The notes under the pieces: model-generated
The model's input: the letters and a program-made list of their open reading frames with translations, nothing else
Told to the model about the DNA's origin: nothing
The model's database searches: none
Part shown: positions 14,162 through 28,400 of the stretch, in pieces
How positions within the stretch are numbered: position 1 is the stretch's first letter
Layout: every line of letters begins with the position of its first letter
Assembly: GCA_964036295.1 (NCBI GenBank)
Contig: OZ038469.1
Span: 992,001-1,056,000, forward strand
Direction: 5' to 3'
Length of the DNA: 64,000 bases
Source: Plumapathes pennacea
Taxonomy: Eukaryota > Cnidaria > Anthozoa > Antipatharia > Myriopathidae
Program-made: the position numbers and the translations under genes

Positions 14162-16749
14162 AGCCGCGGTCAGCGGTTGCTAAGCGTATTATTATATAGA
14201 GATAATAAACTAGTCCCTTCAAAAAATAAAAGAAATAAAAAGTTTGTACGAGTGACTCAAATTACTGTTTCAGCACTCCTGCAAAAGAATGGGAAGCTGT
14301 ATTTTCCTACTCGATATAATCAAAGGAACAATAGACAGTTGTTAGTATTACTCATACGTACCTGCAGTTGACAGACGGGGGCATGTCAAAAGGGTCAAAT
14401 ACCAGCAGAACAGTTAATAGGGATCCATTCGAACCATGAATCGTCCAACTGGAATCATCGTTTTGGACATAACGTGGGTACCCAGGGCTCATAATTTCTC
14501 CAAAAGCTTTGTAGAATGAGTGGGTGCAAACTAAACCAGGACATGAAGAAGAAAATGCATAAATCAGACTACCATGTTGGAGTTAATTTCGCGGGAGTTA
14601 ATTTTTGCGGATTTCCTTGATCCGCGAAAAAAACTCCCGCAGAAAAAAAACTCCCGCAAAATTTTCCGCCGCAAAAATATACTCCCAGAAAAGAATTAGT
14701 AAATCTTGTTTTAATGGTTATATCGGGTTAACAGGGACTTTTATTGAACATAATAGCAAATAAGGCGAGCTCTCATAACTCTGAGGCGACCGGCACAACA
14801 GTCGTCTGTATTCCCGATTCAACTCCAGACACGTCCTCAAAAGAAACAGAGACTGTTATCATAATCAACTAATACATTATTACAAGAACGTACAATAATT
14901 CACTCAGGTTTTGTCGTTGTTTATGTTCATGTTGGCGCTAGAACAACAACCGTAATTATAGTTTGAAAAGTCAGAAAGTAAAATTTCAATTTAATACCGA
15001 TACTGCCTTGATTTTTATATTAAAATGGGCTCTTTATAAGCAAGCAATGCTTAATCCTTGTTTAAATTTGGTCTCCTAATTTGCATCAAAGTGATGTATC
15101 TGTAAACATCATGTTTTTTGAAAATGTATGGTGTTAGGTAAACTTTGCAAAAGTTGAGAGCATCTCACATGTTTATTGTGTAAACACAATATAATATACA
15201 TACGTGTCTTAATATGTCCCGCATCATTGTACCGTCCTTCTCCCTTTGATGTGAAGGCGCTGATATCTACATCATGCCATGTGCAACTTTGCAGACCCGT
15301 TATTGTCACCTGGAGCTGGTCAGCACCCACGTTAAGACTCCTTTGGGTCCAAGTGTCGTAATCATAAAAGCGAACTTTGTATCCACGGAGGATTCCACGA
15401 ACGTACTTTTGTGGAAGTGCGGCCCACTGCACGAATATACTGTGGGCACTGGAAGCACGGACAACCTCCACTGCAGGGCCACGCGACGGAACTTGAGACA
15501 TAAACAAAGAATAAAATATACAAAATACTCGTAAATTTAGGGAATAATAAAAACAGTTTTTCATACTCTTTTACCCTGACCAACGGAAGTGACGTCAGGA
15601 ACGTATTTCCGCGGTGTCCTGCTTCTGCCAACGTTATAGCAGCAGTAGTAGTAGCAAAATTTAAAAACAAATTCTGTTGACATTATAGCTCTCACCTTCT
15701 GAGTGTCCGTCTCATTTAAAATCAACAGTGAAGCCGTATTTGTCGAAACTCGGGCGAAACGTTTGTCATCTTACAGAAAGTTCATGGCTGCCATTACCTC
15801 CGTCAAAAAAACAAAAACGGACTGACTTAAGGCCGGTCCGTTCTGCTCAGCCTGTTCCAGGTGTAGAGAAAAGGCGCTCGCTACAAAGTTAGATTAAAAA
15901 TCGTACTTACTCTGCTTCTGACATGTACTGACTCGCGTTAAACTTCAGAAAATTTACTGAACAGGACAGTTATCAATTTACTTTCCTCCAAGAAGCCCGG
16001 CCTCGGACGAAATGACATATTTCAGCAACACGTCTGAACACAGGCTAGCTAACGTCGTTAATCCTTGTGATATCTATATAACAATACGCTAAGTCCATTT
16101 CCGTCTGTGCCTGTAAGTCTGTAACGCGTTTTCCGGTTATAGATCCTAATATGGAGATAAGCTCAAGTTCTGAGAAAACTTCATAGCGAGGCAGGTATTG
16201 TTTCGGGAGGAAAATATTATGGGATGGAGAATATCGATTCGATTGCAAACGATTTTCCCTGCGAACGAAACGGGGAAGGTTTCCATCCCGAAAGTTCATC
16301 ACCAAGTATCGTTATGGAGTTCAAATGACTTCAAGTATTACCTTGGAAAGAAGTGTACTGAAGCACTCAAGTCGGGCAATTGTCATACGGGCAAGTTGGT
16401 TCAATTTGTTGTCGCTGGTGGTAACCGAGCGATGCAAATGCGAAAAAACCTTTGGAAGAATACAAGGTGACACTTACATTCGCCGAATTTGCTGTATTTG
16501 TAGATTGCTGTGTACTGTAATGAAGGGCAAATTCGATATCAATTGTATGCAACGTAACAACGTAACGACGAAGGGCAAATTCGATATCAATTGTATGCAA
16601 CGTAACGACGTTGTGACGGTTTTGTGCAATCGTGAACCGTAGTAAAGGTCACGTAAAATGGAATTATATTTTCTCGCTTCGTTGGACACCGTAAATTGTA
16701 TGGATGATGAAATATAACCAATCGAAAATGTCCTAGATTTCTGAATTTG

Positions 16750-16782
<33 letters not shown>

Positions 16783-19399
16783 TTTCTCTTTGTTTGCAAC
16801 ATTTCGATATGTTCTCGGTTCAGCCGTGTCAGCATGACGTTTCCAAACTGAGAAAAACCAGAACAGTTAGAAATTGCAAAAAAACTTCCTAGTATTTTAT
16901 GAAGGTCCCGCTTGTCTATAATGTTTCTTATCATAAAAAAGCAATGAAAAAATAAGTACTTACCACCTTCTTCTGTATGAATAAACACTGCACCACTCCT
17001 TACTCGAAAATCATCATTCTTCCGAATAGCCAAAACCTGAACTTTGTACTCTGTAATTGCATCAAGGTTTGTGATGCTTGCACTGTTTTCATAAAGGGAT
17101 ACGTTACGTACAAATGTAAATGTCTGATTAGGCGCTGCCCACAAAACGATGAACTCCTTAACCAGTGATCCATTCAAGAAACCTTGTGGTGGGGCGTTCC
17201 ACGATGCAAAAAGGACTGATGAACCATTCGTTTCTACAGAAATGTTCCAAGAATTCATCTGCTGACCTGTACAAACCACGTTAGGAAGAGATAAAGTAGC
17301 ACTGTAAGTTTACTACAACACTAAAGTAAGTAGCAAACAAATTTATCGCCTCGTTCGAGATTGTACGCATACCTCTGTCATGTACATGAAAAGAACATTT
17401 ACAATGAAACAGTTGTTCGTTTAGGTGATCGCCCCGGGTAGAGTGGCCGTAAGGCCTGGCAAAACGAGGATACCTTGTGGCGGTGCCATTGCAACCGCGC
17501 ATGTTTTCTAAATGCTGCTCCGTTTTGCCACGCGTGAACCATTTGTTGTGGATACAAATATGTGTCCTGGACACAAAAAATGTTTCTGAAAAACTTCAGA
17601 ACGTTTGTTGTGTCCGCAATGAGCGCAGCAATGTTGCCACACGTCTCGCCACCCTGGAAACATCGAGGACACATCGTCGTCGTCACAATGTGTCCTTGTT
17701 TTGCCAGGTCATTAGAAAGACTGTTGTTTTTGAACGACGTTTTAAACACCTGAGCGGTTTATCAGCCATCTTCAGCGAAGATCAGTAAGCAAAGTGGCAA
17801 CTATTAAAATAAATCCATGTCATAGATTCTTATACGTCTCGAGGTTTGTCGAATGCACCCCATATAAGAGCGATGGACAATATATCAGATGGTGTCCAAT
17901 GGACAGATAGAAAATTGCTAGTCATTAACCAAGTGCCAGGTAGAACGATGAAGAAGAATTACTGTCGTCGTAACCACGAATCCTCAAAAATGTTGACTGA
18001 CGATAAGTTACAGTGATTGAGGGCGATGATCGAGGGAATATTATTGCAAAAGAAAAATTTATTAGGATCAAAAGAATCGAGAGAGCTCATTCTTCTAAGC
18101 ATCGCACGACGGGAGCTGCAATCGCGCTTTGTTAGTCGTGTATAAACAAAAAGAGACAAATTTTTGGTTCTCTTACCTAAAGTTTCGTTGTCTTGTCTAT
18201 AATGAGCCACAAATCTATAGTTCTCCCACTGTTCTGCCAGTAACTTGATCTCTACGTTGTTATTAAGTAGAATGCTAAATGCTCCCTTGTGGCCACACAA
18301 CTTCTGAGTAAAATTGCTGTCTGTCAACTTTATTTCGACATACGAAGTGTACCTGCAGTTTATACGAAGTAAAACATATATGTAAATTATTGCAATAACT
18401 CTTTTTTTCGGTGGATGTAAGTAGTGAGTGTTTTCTACCAAGATACCAGCCAGAGTAAGTTCCTTTCTTCGTGCTCAGTTCCACAAACTTTATTTTAATA
18501 AAACCACCTCAATCGAGGTGCTTTGTCTTTAAAACAATCAAGTTTTGAATACCTGAATTCAAGTGTACGAGACGTGCAAAATCACTGTGTAGTTCATATT
18601 CTCGTGCACAAACTCATTCTGGGAGATTGATTAACGAACCGCCAATTAGCAAAAACAATGTTTTGAGTCAGGAGAGCTTCGGAAATTGAAAGACTTCTCT
18701 TTTAGCGTCCTTAGAATTTAACAAATTGACGTCAGTTTTTAATGTTTATGTCCTCTTACTGATGATGAAACGCGTCATAACATTGTCAAAAAGATGTGGA
18801 TCCACGAGGCGCTTCGCCGAGACAGACACACAAAAAATTGACGTCAATTTGTTTTTTACATAACACACTCAAGCGACGAAAACACGCAAGAAAACTGGAT
18901 TTTGTTCGATTTGACCGAAATGTTGTCGACAACTTTTCTCGCTTTCTAATTGGTCGAGGTTAAAATTCAAGACATTTCATTGGCCAAAAAGTGCTAGTTT
19001 GACGTGAGCATTTCGCCCGTGCAAAATAAAATTTTGTCAAGGAAGTTGGAAAGAAATGAAACTAGACGCTTTTCTGCTGCGGTTTTCTCGACAATTTCAA
19101 GACAAAGCTCAAGGAAATTCGCTTCTGAACACTTCTGGTTCTCTACTTCAATTGCCGAATGTCGCTCTTGCAAGAATTGAGGTAAAATTGAAGCTGAATT
19201 CACCTTCTTTGTCCAAATCATTGTCGTCAGCACTCGATTTTATGTGACTGTCCTCTTATTGATGATGAAAATTAGCCAATCACAAAGCGAGAAACTGACG
19301 TGTTATTGTAAAAATTAATATAACGTGACTATAGAACGTGGGGCTATGCCCTATCTGACCACCCAATTAAAATTATATAACTGTTAATATTATTGTAAC

Positions 19400-19462
<63 letters not shown>

Positions 19463-22400
19463 CGTTCTTAATATTATTAATTACGATTATTATTTTTGTA
19501 TTCAGTTTAGGTGACTAAGTGATTAAATAGATAAACAAATAAATGACGTGATTAGAATAACTGAATAGAGCAACAAACCTTGTTCAGTCAAAATAGGAGT
19601 TTGACGCCCTCTTCAGATATAAAGTTAATATCAATGATGTTAATCTTATAAATTTCCTGTCCCAGTTTCGTTTGTTTGTATAAGTAATCGCATGATTTCG
19701 AGTGCAATTTGGAATAAATTAGCACGAGTAAATTTTCAAAGACGACAAAATTGCACGAGCGCCGCGCGAGTGCAATTTGTGGTCTTTGAAAAATTTACGA
19801 GTGCTTATTTATTCCAAAATTGCACGAGAAGTCGTGTGATTAAAAAATAAAATAAATAAATCCCTTTAATTAAGTTTCAATGTATTTAGCACTGCCGTGC
19901 TAATTGGGGAGACTTGAAATGCAGAAACCAAATATCGTAAACTGAACATAAATTTGTTAAGAATCCCAACTGGTCGGAGGCTAACCAGTTGGCTATTTAC
20001 AGTGTTACATAATGTGGCCGAGGATTTAAACCCGGGGCTACCGTGCTGCAAATTCAGTTAGTGGTGAGAGCGGGACTTGAACCTGGGACCTCCGGATTTC
20101 AAGTCCGGCGCTCTAACCACTCGGCCACACTGCCTCCTTATATTACTTGTTAATAACATGCATACAATAATTTACGTTGCGTAATTTTTTTCAATTTCGT
20201 TACAATTCACAAATGTCTCTCAAGAACTTTGTTTTCTCGCAAACAGAATCGGAATCGTCCTGAGGAATGAAAACACGCCTATTTGTTTTGTTTTGCTTCG
20301 CAAATACGCGCGACAGCTGTCGGCAATTTTTAATTTCAAATTTCTGCACTGTTAATTTCAAAATTTTTGCACTGTTTGGGATAAATTGACGTGCGCTCAG
20401 CCAATCAGAATGCAGAAATTATTGTATGCATGTTATTAAAGATGTAATACATGAAATCTGCTGGATGACGTATTCACCTGCACTCTCCGTAGTCTTTGTA
20501 GCCTACAGAAAACTCACTAAACGTAATCCACACCAAAGAAACCGTGAAGCCAGGCGGTGGCTGAAATTTCCATGCACAGCTCCTAGCCTTCCTGTAATAC
20601 TTGTTGGGACTGGGGTCTACGCGGAAGTATCCCGACAGCTGATCCAGATCATAACTTCCGCACACTGTGGTAGAACCAAACCACACAGTTATTGCATGCA
20701 TTTAAAAGAAAACACTCTTTATTCAACAAAGCTGGCATATTCAAGTAATGGTTCTTTCATATATATATAATTTTTTGAACCAAAGTAAAGAAAAAGTTCT
20801 TGTGGTAAAGGTGCGTTCTACGTGTTGTATACACTCGTTACCCTGAGAGCGGGCTGTGACGCTGGACACTGTTCCGTAGCGGGAAAGTGGTTCAAACTAT
20901 ATAGTTGCTTAGTCAAGGCACGGCCGTTAGTCTCCAACGCTCGGCCACTGAATCAGTCAATGGAACAAAACGCCAAACAGACGTTCCGGTCGTTTAAAAT
21001 CGTGTCTCTGGTGTGTTAAGTATAGATTCGATATCCAATACGGTAGGGCTTGCCCTATTACAGTGCTGCGGGTCCTTAATAACTTTCGTCGAACTGATCG
21101 CAAATTAGCATAAAATTTTGTATATATATATATATATATATATACGGTGTTTTTCAGTGGTCACGTGATAGATATAATTGCCTAAATATATATTTCAACT
21201 GGACAACCTTTTCGGGATTGACTGTGTATATATATATTTATTATATGACTGTGACGTAGTTTTACCATATAAGATCGCAACAGAGTGCCGGTACGGGAGC
21301 GTATTACACACTTCAAATCCGTATTACACTGTAGAAAACCGGTTTGACCGGCTTAGACGCGCGCGTATCACAAATGAATCAAAGATTTTTCTGAGTGCAA
21401 GGTAAAACGGTGCAACGAAAGTCTATGACTTTTCAGTTACAAGACCCTTCCATCGAAAGAAACTGTTAGTGGATAATTTGTCAAGGAAGAGAAAGCACAG
21501 TTCAGTTGGTGGAAAGCGAACAATCGCCATGGACAAACGGCAGTTCTGACTCCGTAAAGTTTTCCGCACGATGCCGTCACTGTAAACACTGCAAAATAAT
21601 TTTCGCCGTGTACGAACACTGTTTTGAGTGGTTCCTTTGCTGGAAGGGGTCTTAAATTTTCTACAACCAGGCAGGAAATCGGTGAGTTGTTAATAATCTA
21701 TAACTTGACAACGTGTCGGCGGTAAAAATCCTAGTTGTGTTAAAGTTTCAGATCCTTCAACGTACACATTCGCTGGCTCTGTTCTTGTGTTTATTCCTTA
21801 ACTACTCCGAGAAAATAAAAACCCTGTTTTGAGTACAAAGCTGCTTGCTATTGAAGAACAAAAATGGTTAAAAGTTTAAGCGAAGTGATCGATTTCAACC
21901 GCTCGAAGCACGTTTGTTCGCTGAATATTTATTCTGTCGAAGCAAGCATTTTCGTCTCCAGCGCATTTATCTCAGCACATTTGATCTGAATTGAACTTCG
22001 ATCATTTGGTGGCATAACTTCTTTAATTTTCTCTGTCAAGATTTTTAAATCGATGACCGGATTGGAAGCTGTAAGTGAATCTTTGTGTAAATGAGTGTGC
22101 GCACATTTTGCCTGGGATTGAATGAAAACAGTTTTGCTCGAAGTCTCTGTTTTATGTTTGCTGAAATATATTTTATATAAAGGTAAAACTACGTCACAGT
22201 CATATAATAAATCCCTCATTCGATGGTTGAGCGCGTAATACGGGCCGGCATTTTACTCGTTACTCGCATTTTTCCTCGCCCCGCGCCGGGGCTCGGAAAA
22301 GTACGAGCAACTCGTAAAATACCGGCCCGTATTACGCGCTAAACCATCGAATAAGATGTGTATATATATATATATAGGACGCCTAAAAGTGTAAGGTCAA

Positions 22401-25400
22401 TGCGCAATAGCATTTAGCTACCAGACAAACACCGAAATATCCGGAAAAGTTTCTATTTCAGCCATGTAAAATACACAAGTACAGTGTTTTTTTTTTAACT
22501 TGAAATTGTACAAATTTGGTCCAACATAGAAAAAGGTACTTACATGTTCTCACGCTTAGATCGTATTGCATTCCTTCGCCCTTCGACGTAAGTCCTGTAG
22601 CTAATATCAAGTACCAGGTGTTTCTTTCCAAAAGATCAAGTTTAGCACCAAACGTAGAAGCGTTGGTATGCAGCACAGTAAAAGCCTGTTTACTGTAGTA
22701 CGGTCTGTGGTATATCTTGTAGCCCAATATAATGCCATGGGAATCATCAGAGTTTATTCTGCTCCAATTCACTGAAATGCTGTTCAGCTGTCGATCAACC
22801 TCATTAACACGAGGCCCACGGTGAGGTACTGAAGAATCAAATTTACAACATTACAATCAGTTTATTAGAACAATAATGCAATTCTAACATCAAAGTTTAT
22901 ATCTAGCTAAAGCGCTAAAGTTTTAATATTACTAAACTATTAAAAAGCTACTAAACTGTTTTTAAAAGCTTACTACTATAACTAGTAATGCTCTACCCCG
23001 ATATTAAGGCCACTTTTTCTTGTCTTCACGGAACAAAGGCCATCCCGTTAGTACGTACGGCCAGATTTTTATGTCCAGATTGTGGCCATTATATTGGGGT
23101 TCCTTTGTACGTACGTATACAGTAGAACCCCGCTAACTCAAACCCCCAAGGGAAGCGAGAAATAGTTCGAGTTAGCGGGAGTTCGAGTTAGCCGATAGCA
23201 AATACTGAAAGGGAAATCCAAGGGAAATGGGTTTGTGCTCGAGATAGCGGGGAGTTCGAGTTAACCAAGTTCAAGTTAGCCGATAGTAAAAATGACTGAA
23301 AGGGAAATCCAAGGGAAATAGATTTGTGCTCGAGATAGCAGGGAGTTCGAGTTAACCAAGTTCAAGTTAGCGGGGTTCTACTGTAGTTAAATATTTTGGA
23401 AAGTAACCAGCCGATTATATTAAATTGAAAGGAAAGAAAATTATTATACAAATTTCAAAGATGTAAGAAACCTTAATTGAATTGGCAAAATTTTCCTCTG
23501 TTTTCAGGCCATAGCGTGAAGTAAAGAAACGACCGACTTCCCCCTCACTAAAGACCACGTCACACTGTGCAATTTTCTCAGCAATCTGTCTCGCAACGGC
23601 GCTGAATAACTTCACAATGTAACATGGCTTGTGTTGCAATCTTTTTGTTGCGCGCAACGTTGCACGAAGTATAACCAAATGAAGCTTTATTAAAAGATCT
23701 ACTGTAGAATGGCGAGATTCATCATCTAAGATAACTCTCGAGCAGCGTTTCTGCAACCTGAATATATATCTTGCATATTTTGTCTTTGTTGCAATTCGAC
23801 CATGAAATACAGCAGTACAGTATTAGAGGCTTTATGACAGCGGTATAAAATAGCACTCGTTGAACTCTAGGTAATACAATTTGATATTTTCTTAGACAAA
23901 GTTGAACTCCTCGTCTAGCTCACGACCCATAACTTAAAATGATCGACTTGTTCTGAGTTTCGTTTAAATCGATTTGAAGTTCTTGATCCGTGAGTAGTAA
24001 ACTTGGCCTTCAAAATTTTGCCACTGATTAGTATGGTCTTGATCTTCAAAACATTGAGCAGTAACTTGTTTGTAGTGGCTAAGTCATCAACATTTGATAC
24101 CTCACTAGACAACTTGTCCTTCAGCTCGTCAATGTACGTGTAGTCCGCACTGAGCAATGTTACTACACGATGTTATAATACTTATCTTACCTTTATTTCC
24201 ATTTACCATAAAATCCCGTTTACAGTTCACTATATTCACTATCTGATTACGTTTCATAAAGCTTTACAAACACGGACCACGATTTGCCTTCAGTAAATTC
24301 AATAATTTTGCGAAAGAGCCTGGACTCTAATGACGAATAAATAAAATTTACTGACGCTAAAATTCTCGTTGCCAAGTGACGAGATAATAACCAGACCATA
24401 ACCAGACCCGTGAAAAGCTACTGCTAAATACATAACAAAGAAATCAACCAAAATGTTCTCCCAAACGGAACCTCGTATGCGGTCTAGAATGCGAATAAGG
24501 TTTTCTTTAAAGCCGCGTACGTGCAACTTAAAGACTGTTTCACAGACACAGCGCGCGTAAGCAAAAAGCGCAAACAAAAAGTTGTTCCCAAGATGCCTGT
24601 TGCCTCTGTTTCAAAATGAGGCCTCGCGTGAAACCTTTGTGATGAAAAGTAACTTGCTTCGCATTTCATAAGAAAAGATTCGCACTAGACCTCGTTTTGA
24701 AACAAACCAACAGGCATCTCGGAAATGGAGCATTAGGAGATTATAGGAATTCGAAATTCAAACCTTCGTCGGCCATCTTGGATGTATGATAATGAGCGAA
24801 GCATTGCACCAGCGAATGTTCGTGTGCACATGCGCGCGTCACACATGTAAAACAACTCAAAGAGTCAGTATTTTGTACAATTATCGCAATTTCGTTTCCG
24901 GCGTGAAAGTTCCTTCCAGATAACGTACCTTGAGGTTCGTTCTTAATCAATTTAAACTCACCAGATTCATCTGTTCTCTGTATAATTCCAGTAATCCTGC
25001 ATGGACTTCCCTGCATGTCTACAGCAATGAAGCTCACGTTGTATTCCTTAAACATGTTCAGACCTTCAAGTACCAAAATTCTGTTTCCAGACGACAAAAC
25101 CTTGTATTTTCTGTCATTGCCATTGACTTCCTCTGCAAAAATCAGAAAGTAATCTGCTTGGGTTGCAGGGTCAGCCGTTTTGTTTTCCCACACAATCGAT
25201 AGGCTCGTGGAGCTGGTATTGAAGACATCGATATTCCATCCAAAACAATAAGGAGCTACAAAAGAAAAGATCACATGTGTATATTTGTATACATAATTTT
25301 GTTTACATCAATTTGCTCTCCAAATTCAAATTTGTGTCCCGCTGTTTGAAGCGCAACGTACGTTTCCCATGGCCCTTGTGCAGATGCATCTGGCGAGTTT

Positions 25401-28400
25401 CTAGTTTCATCGACGGTTCGCTGCCCTTAAATGGTTTATTGTTTCAGCGCATATAAATACTGCGAGAATCGCAATCGCAATTCTTGCTATCAACTCCAAA
25501 GCAAGCACACAACGAAAACCGTCTCAAGTTACTAAGAGAAAACATCCTTTTACCTAAATCAACTTTTTTATTTAGCACACCAAAATTAAGGTGGACAAAG
25601 CTTTCATGCTCCAGTCGTGTTTGCATGGTAACGATCCCTTGTGACGACAACTGCAACATCTTATCCCGTGTACTCGCATAGTTAGTTTCACTGTAAATGA
25701 CATTGCCAGCTTGATCCATGAGTCTTAAGTATTCGCCAGACCTATGAAACAGATAACAACATTACTAGAGCACATTGAACGTGGATGAGATTATATGGCT
25801 TCCTATGCCCAGCACCTACTGTGGGCTTTCTGTGCTTTGGCTACTCCAGTGAGAATTTTCCCCATGATTAGAAGCTACTGCATACTGGGTGTAAATGGCA
25901 AGTATTATTTTATCACACTTGGCATTTTAGCGCTACGTACGAACCCTCCCCCAGTAAGATTATTTTGTCCATTGTTATTAATACCAAATAGAAATTATAA
26001 GCCAGAAATACTAGCCTTCACACTTTTGCAAGAAGATGTAAAAATTGATTAAGCTCTGAGTCAAAGCAATCGAATTTAGAGATGCCTTTGAGATGGTTCA
26101 GAAATCCGTGAATCATCGTCAATTAAGTGGCTTGGTGTGCGTCGTTGCATGCCCGGAGTGTGCAACCCTTGCTTTCCACTAAACTAACACACGGACTACT
26201 CGCGTCAAGAGAGCCGAAAAGTGCACGAACGTAACTAACAAAAATTGCACACAATACAACTAGGAAATACAGTGGAACACAATGATCTTTTGGTTTTTGT
26301 TTTCTATGTATTATTGTGATTATCTGTTTGGTGTTGTTATTTCCTTATTACTTTTCATAATGTACATTACTAAGCACGTGGCAGTAAACTGTTCAACGTT
26401 ATTCAGATATGCAAGTCAAAAATAATTTGACAAAAGACAAAGGGTTTATATATCAGGGCCCGTTAAATCGATCTGACATCGACTCAGGTAAATGCGAGCC
26501 AACTGTAAACAGTCCTACGTCGACCCGACTGGTGTTTCAACGGGGTGAACGCGTGCCATTTCTCGGTAGCGATCTCAAGATGACCCCATTTTAGCGATCT
26601 TTTGTTAACGGCCCTATGTCAAGATGTCATCCCGATCAATCGCCTGGTGACTTGAAAGAATTTAGGTGCTTTTTCCTTCTTACCAGCCACGGAGTTCTAG
26701 CCTGTTGATGATGAAGATCACCTCCACAGTGCTTGAGGAGCCAACGGATAAATTACATTCATCCGCGCCCTGGTAAGGTTGCACAAAAGTGAACATGTCT
26801 CCGTGTGAATCACCTTGTACTGCCCTACATTCTATACAAGAAAAAAATAAATAATGTCAAATTACTGAAATATATCCCAATTTGTATTGTTTACCAATTG
26901 GAAGTCTTGTTAGATTGGTGGTTAGGTTAAAGTTCTTTTCTTCCCGTACACTGACAATGCCCTATTTCTGAATGATACTATAGACCCGGTGAGGTAAACT
27001 CCTACACAACATAATAAGTGACTAGTAACTACTGATAACAATTACTGAGACTTACTAGGCACCACAAAAATTGTAGATATTGCAAATCAGAACGCTCATA
27101 CTATTATATTCACTTCTATAAAGAAACTTTCCGTCACCGTATTCTCCGTCAACTGCATTTGTATTGTAGACGGACATACGTATAAATGCTGCTTCACGGG
27201 ATTCTTGTCCAATTTCCGCTTGGTGATAGAAGATAACCCTCTTTACATTGCATTACCTCGCCTGGAGGTCGTACGCCTGACTGACACACGAACATTAGAT
27301 TTCAAGACAGCGACCCGCTTAAAGTCTCAAAATAGCGTGATACCACAACATTAGCGACCTGATTATTAATCTCGCGGAGCTCGGGGATTAAGACGTGGAA
27401 AGTGGTTTGTATGAACATCTTTATTCAGAAGTTGAAGTATCATATAAGTCACTCGCTCGCAAACCAGCTTGCTCGGATTGATCTAGTTTACAAGTTGTGA
27501 ATAAATATTGGATGTGAAGTATAGTATCTGCAAGAAATCCCTGTAATATGCAGCAATACCACGATATGCATACCCACGTACTTCGCTTTCGTTTAATCAA
27601 CTTTGAAAAGCGTCTAATATCATTATGATATTTAAGCTCGTACATTCTACTGGCAGGTATGACATCGTAAATATATTTTTGAAGATTATCAATCATTAAA
27701 CGTAAGTAACTTAGACTCCTTCGTGTACACGTGTTTCTCTGCTATAGTTGGAGTTAACGATGTGCACTGTTATTGATCTGCAGAATAACTTACTTGTAAG
27801 ATTACCACAAATAACACTGGCGTCTTGACTGTGTCCACAGTAATGGTGAGACAATCCACGGTGCCGGCAGTTAAGCAAAGACGTTTCGTCGCCAGCGCAT
27901 TCCACCTGACCAAGCCAGATCGGACCACGCCCAACACCGAATAAAGCGTTCCTGGGAGCGGCAGTTGCTCTGGGTAAATTCAACATTCGACAGACAACTT
28001 GCGCGTCATTCAGATCCCAGTAATTATCACATACTGTGCCCCAGACTCCTCTAATTTTAATCTCCACTCTGCCTTGATTTGGAGCTCCTCCATCTGATAA
28101 GCGAACTAGCGGCGCTGTAGATCAAGATTCAAACTTAATTAAAGAAAACAAATCAAGTATACGTGCACAGTTCACACCAACATCACATGTAACTGTTGTG
28201 CATCTGAAATATCACAAATGACCAAATATAGGGGACCTCTTACGTCCGTTGGGATGCAGCCAATTTGGACAACAAAACAACTAAGTGATTTTTAATCTGA
28301 CAATCTAAATGCCATCGGTGCATTTTTGCAAACTGTAAATGTGTGTGTGTGTGTGATTTTTACTTCATAAGCTACGTTTCTTCAAGTGTAACAAACTGAA

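Larger units (their letters stand above)
11260..14361 (-). other. Intron splitting CUB domain 5
   Basis: 3.1 kb. Holds the inverted-repeat MITE (11467-11660), a dispersed repeat block (11870-12300) related in inverted orientation to 33650-33960 and 42600-42920, and the two Helitrons. Confidence 0.65.
18353..20477 (-). other. Intron splitting CUB domain 4
   Basis: Holds a repeat region with TGTCCTCTTA.TGATGATGAAA at about 18747 and 19250, an ATT microsatellite (19396-19462), a palindromic block (19690-19840) and the SINE at 19841-20137. Confidence 0.55.
20665..22543 (-). other. Intron between FN3 4 and CUB 4
   Basis: Dominated by the inverted-repeat element 21237-22211, TA microsatellites (21121-21144, 22362-22375) and the hairpin at about 22217-22350. 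Confidence 0.55.
22829..24961 (-). other. Intron between FN3 3 and FN3 4
   Basis: Contains the pogo-like MITE (23120-23383) and the MITE at 24588-24722. No exon supported. Confidence 0.55.

Noticed and set aside
14114-14371. Frames rich in HTHTHT
   Set aside because: Translation of the CA microsatellite inside Helitron 2.
20050-20140. tRNA gene
   Set aside because: A and B boxes are present, but the acceptor stem does not pair well, and the same downstream body occurs at 30915-31095, so it is a SINE head rather than a tRNA gene.
26456-26618. Possible MITE with AGGGCCCGTTAAA / TTAACGGCCCT ends
   Set aside because: Only a short imperfect inverted repeat and no clear target duplication; too weak to list as a feature.
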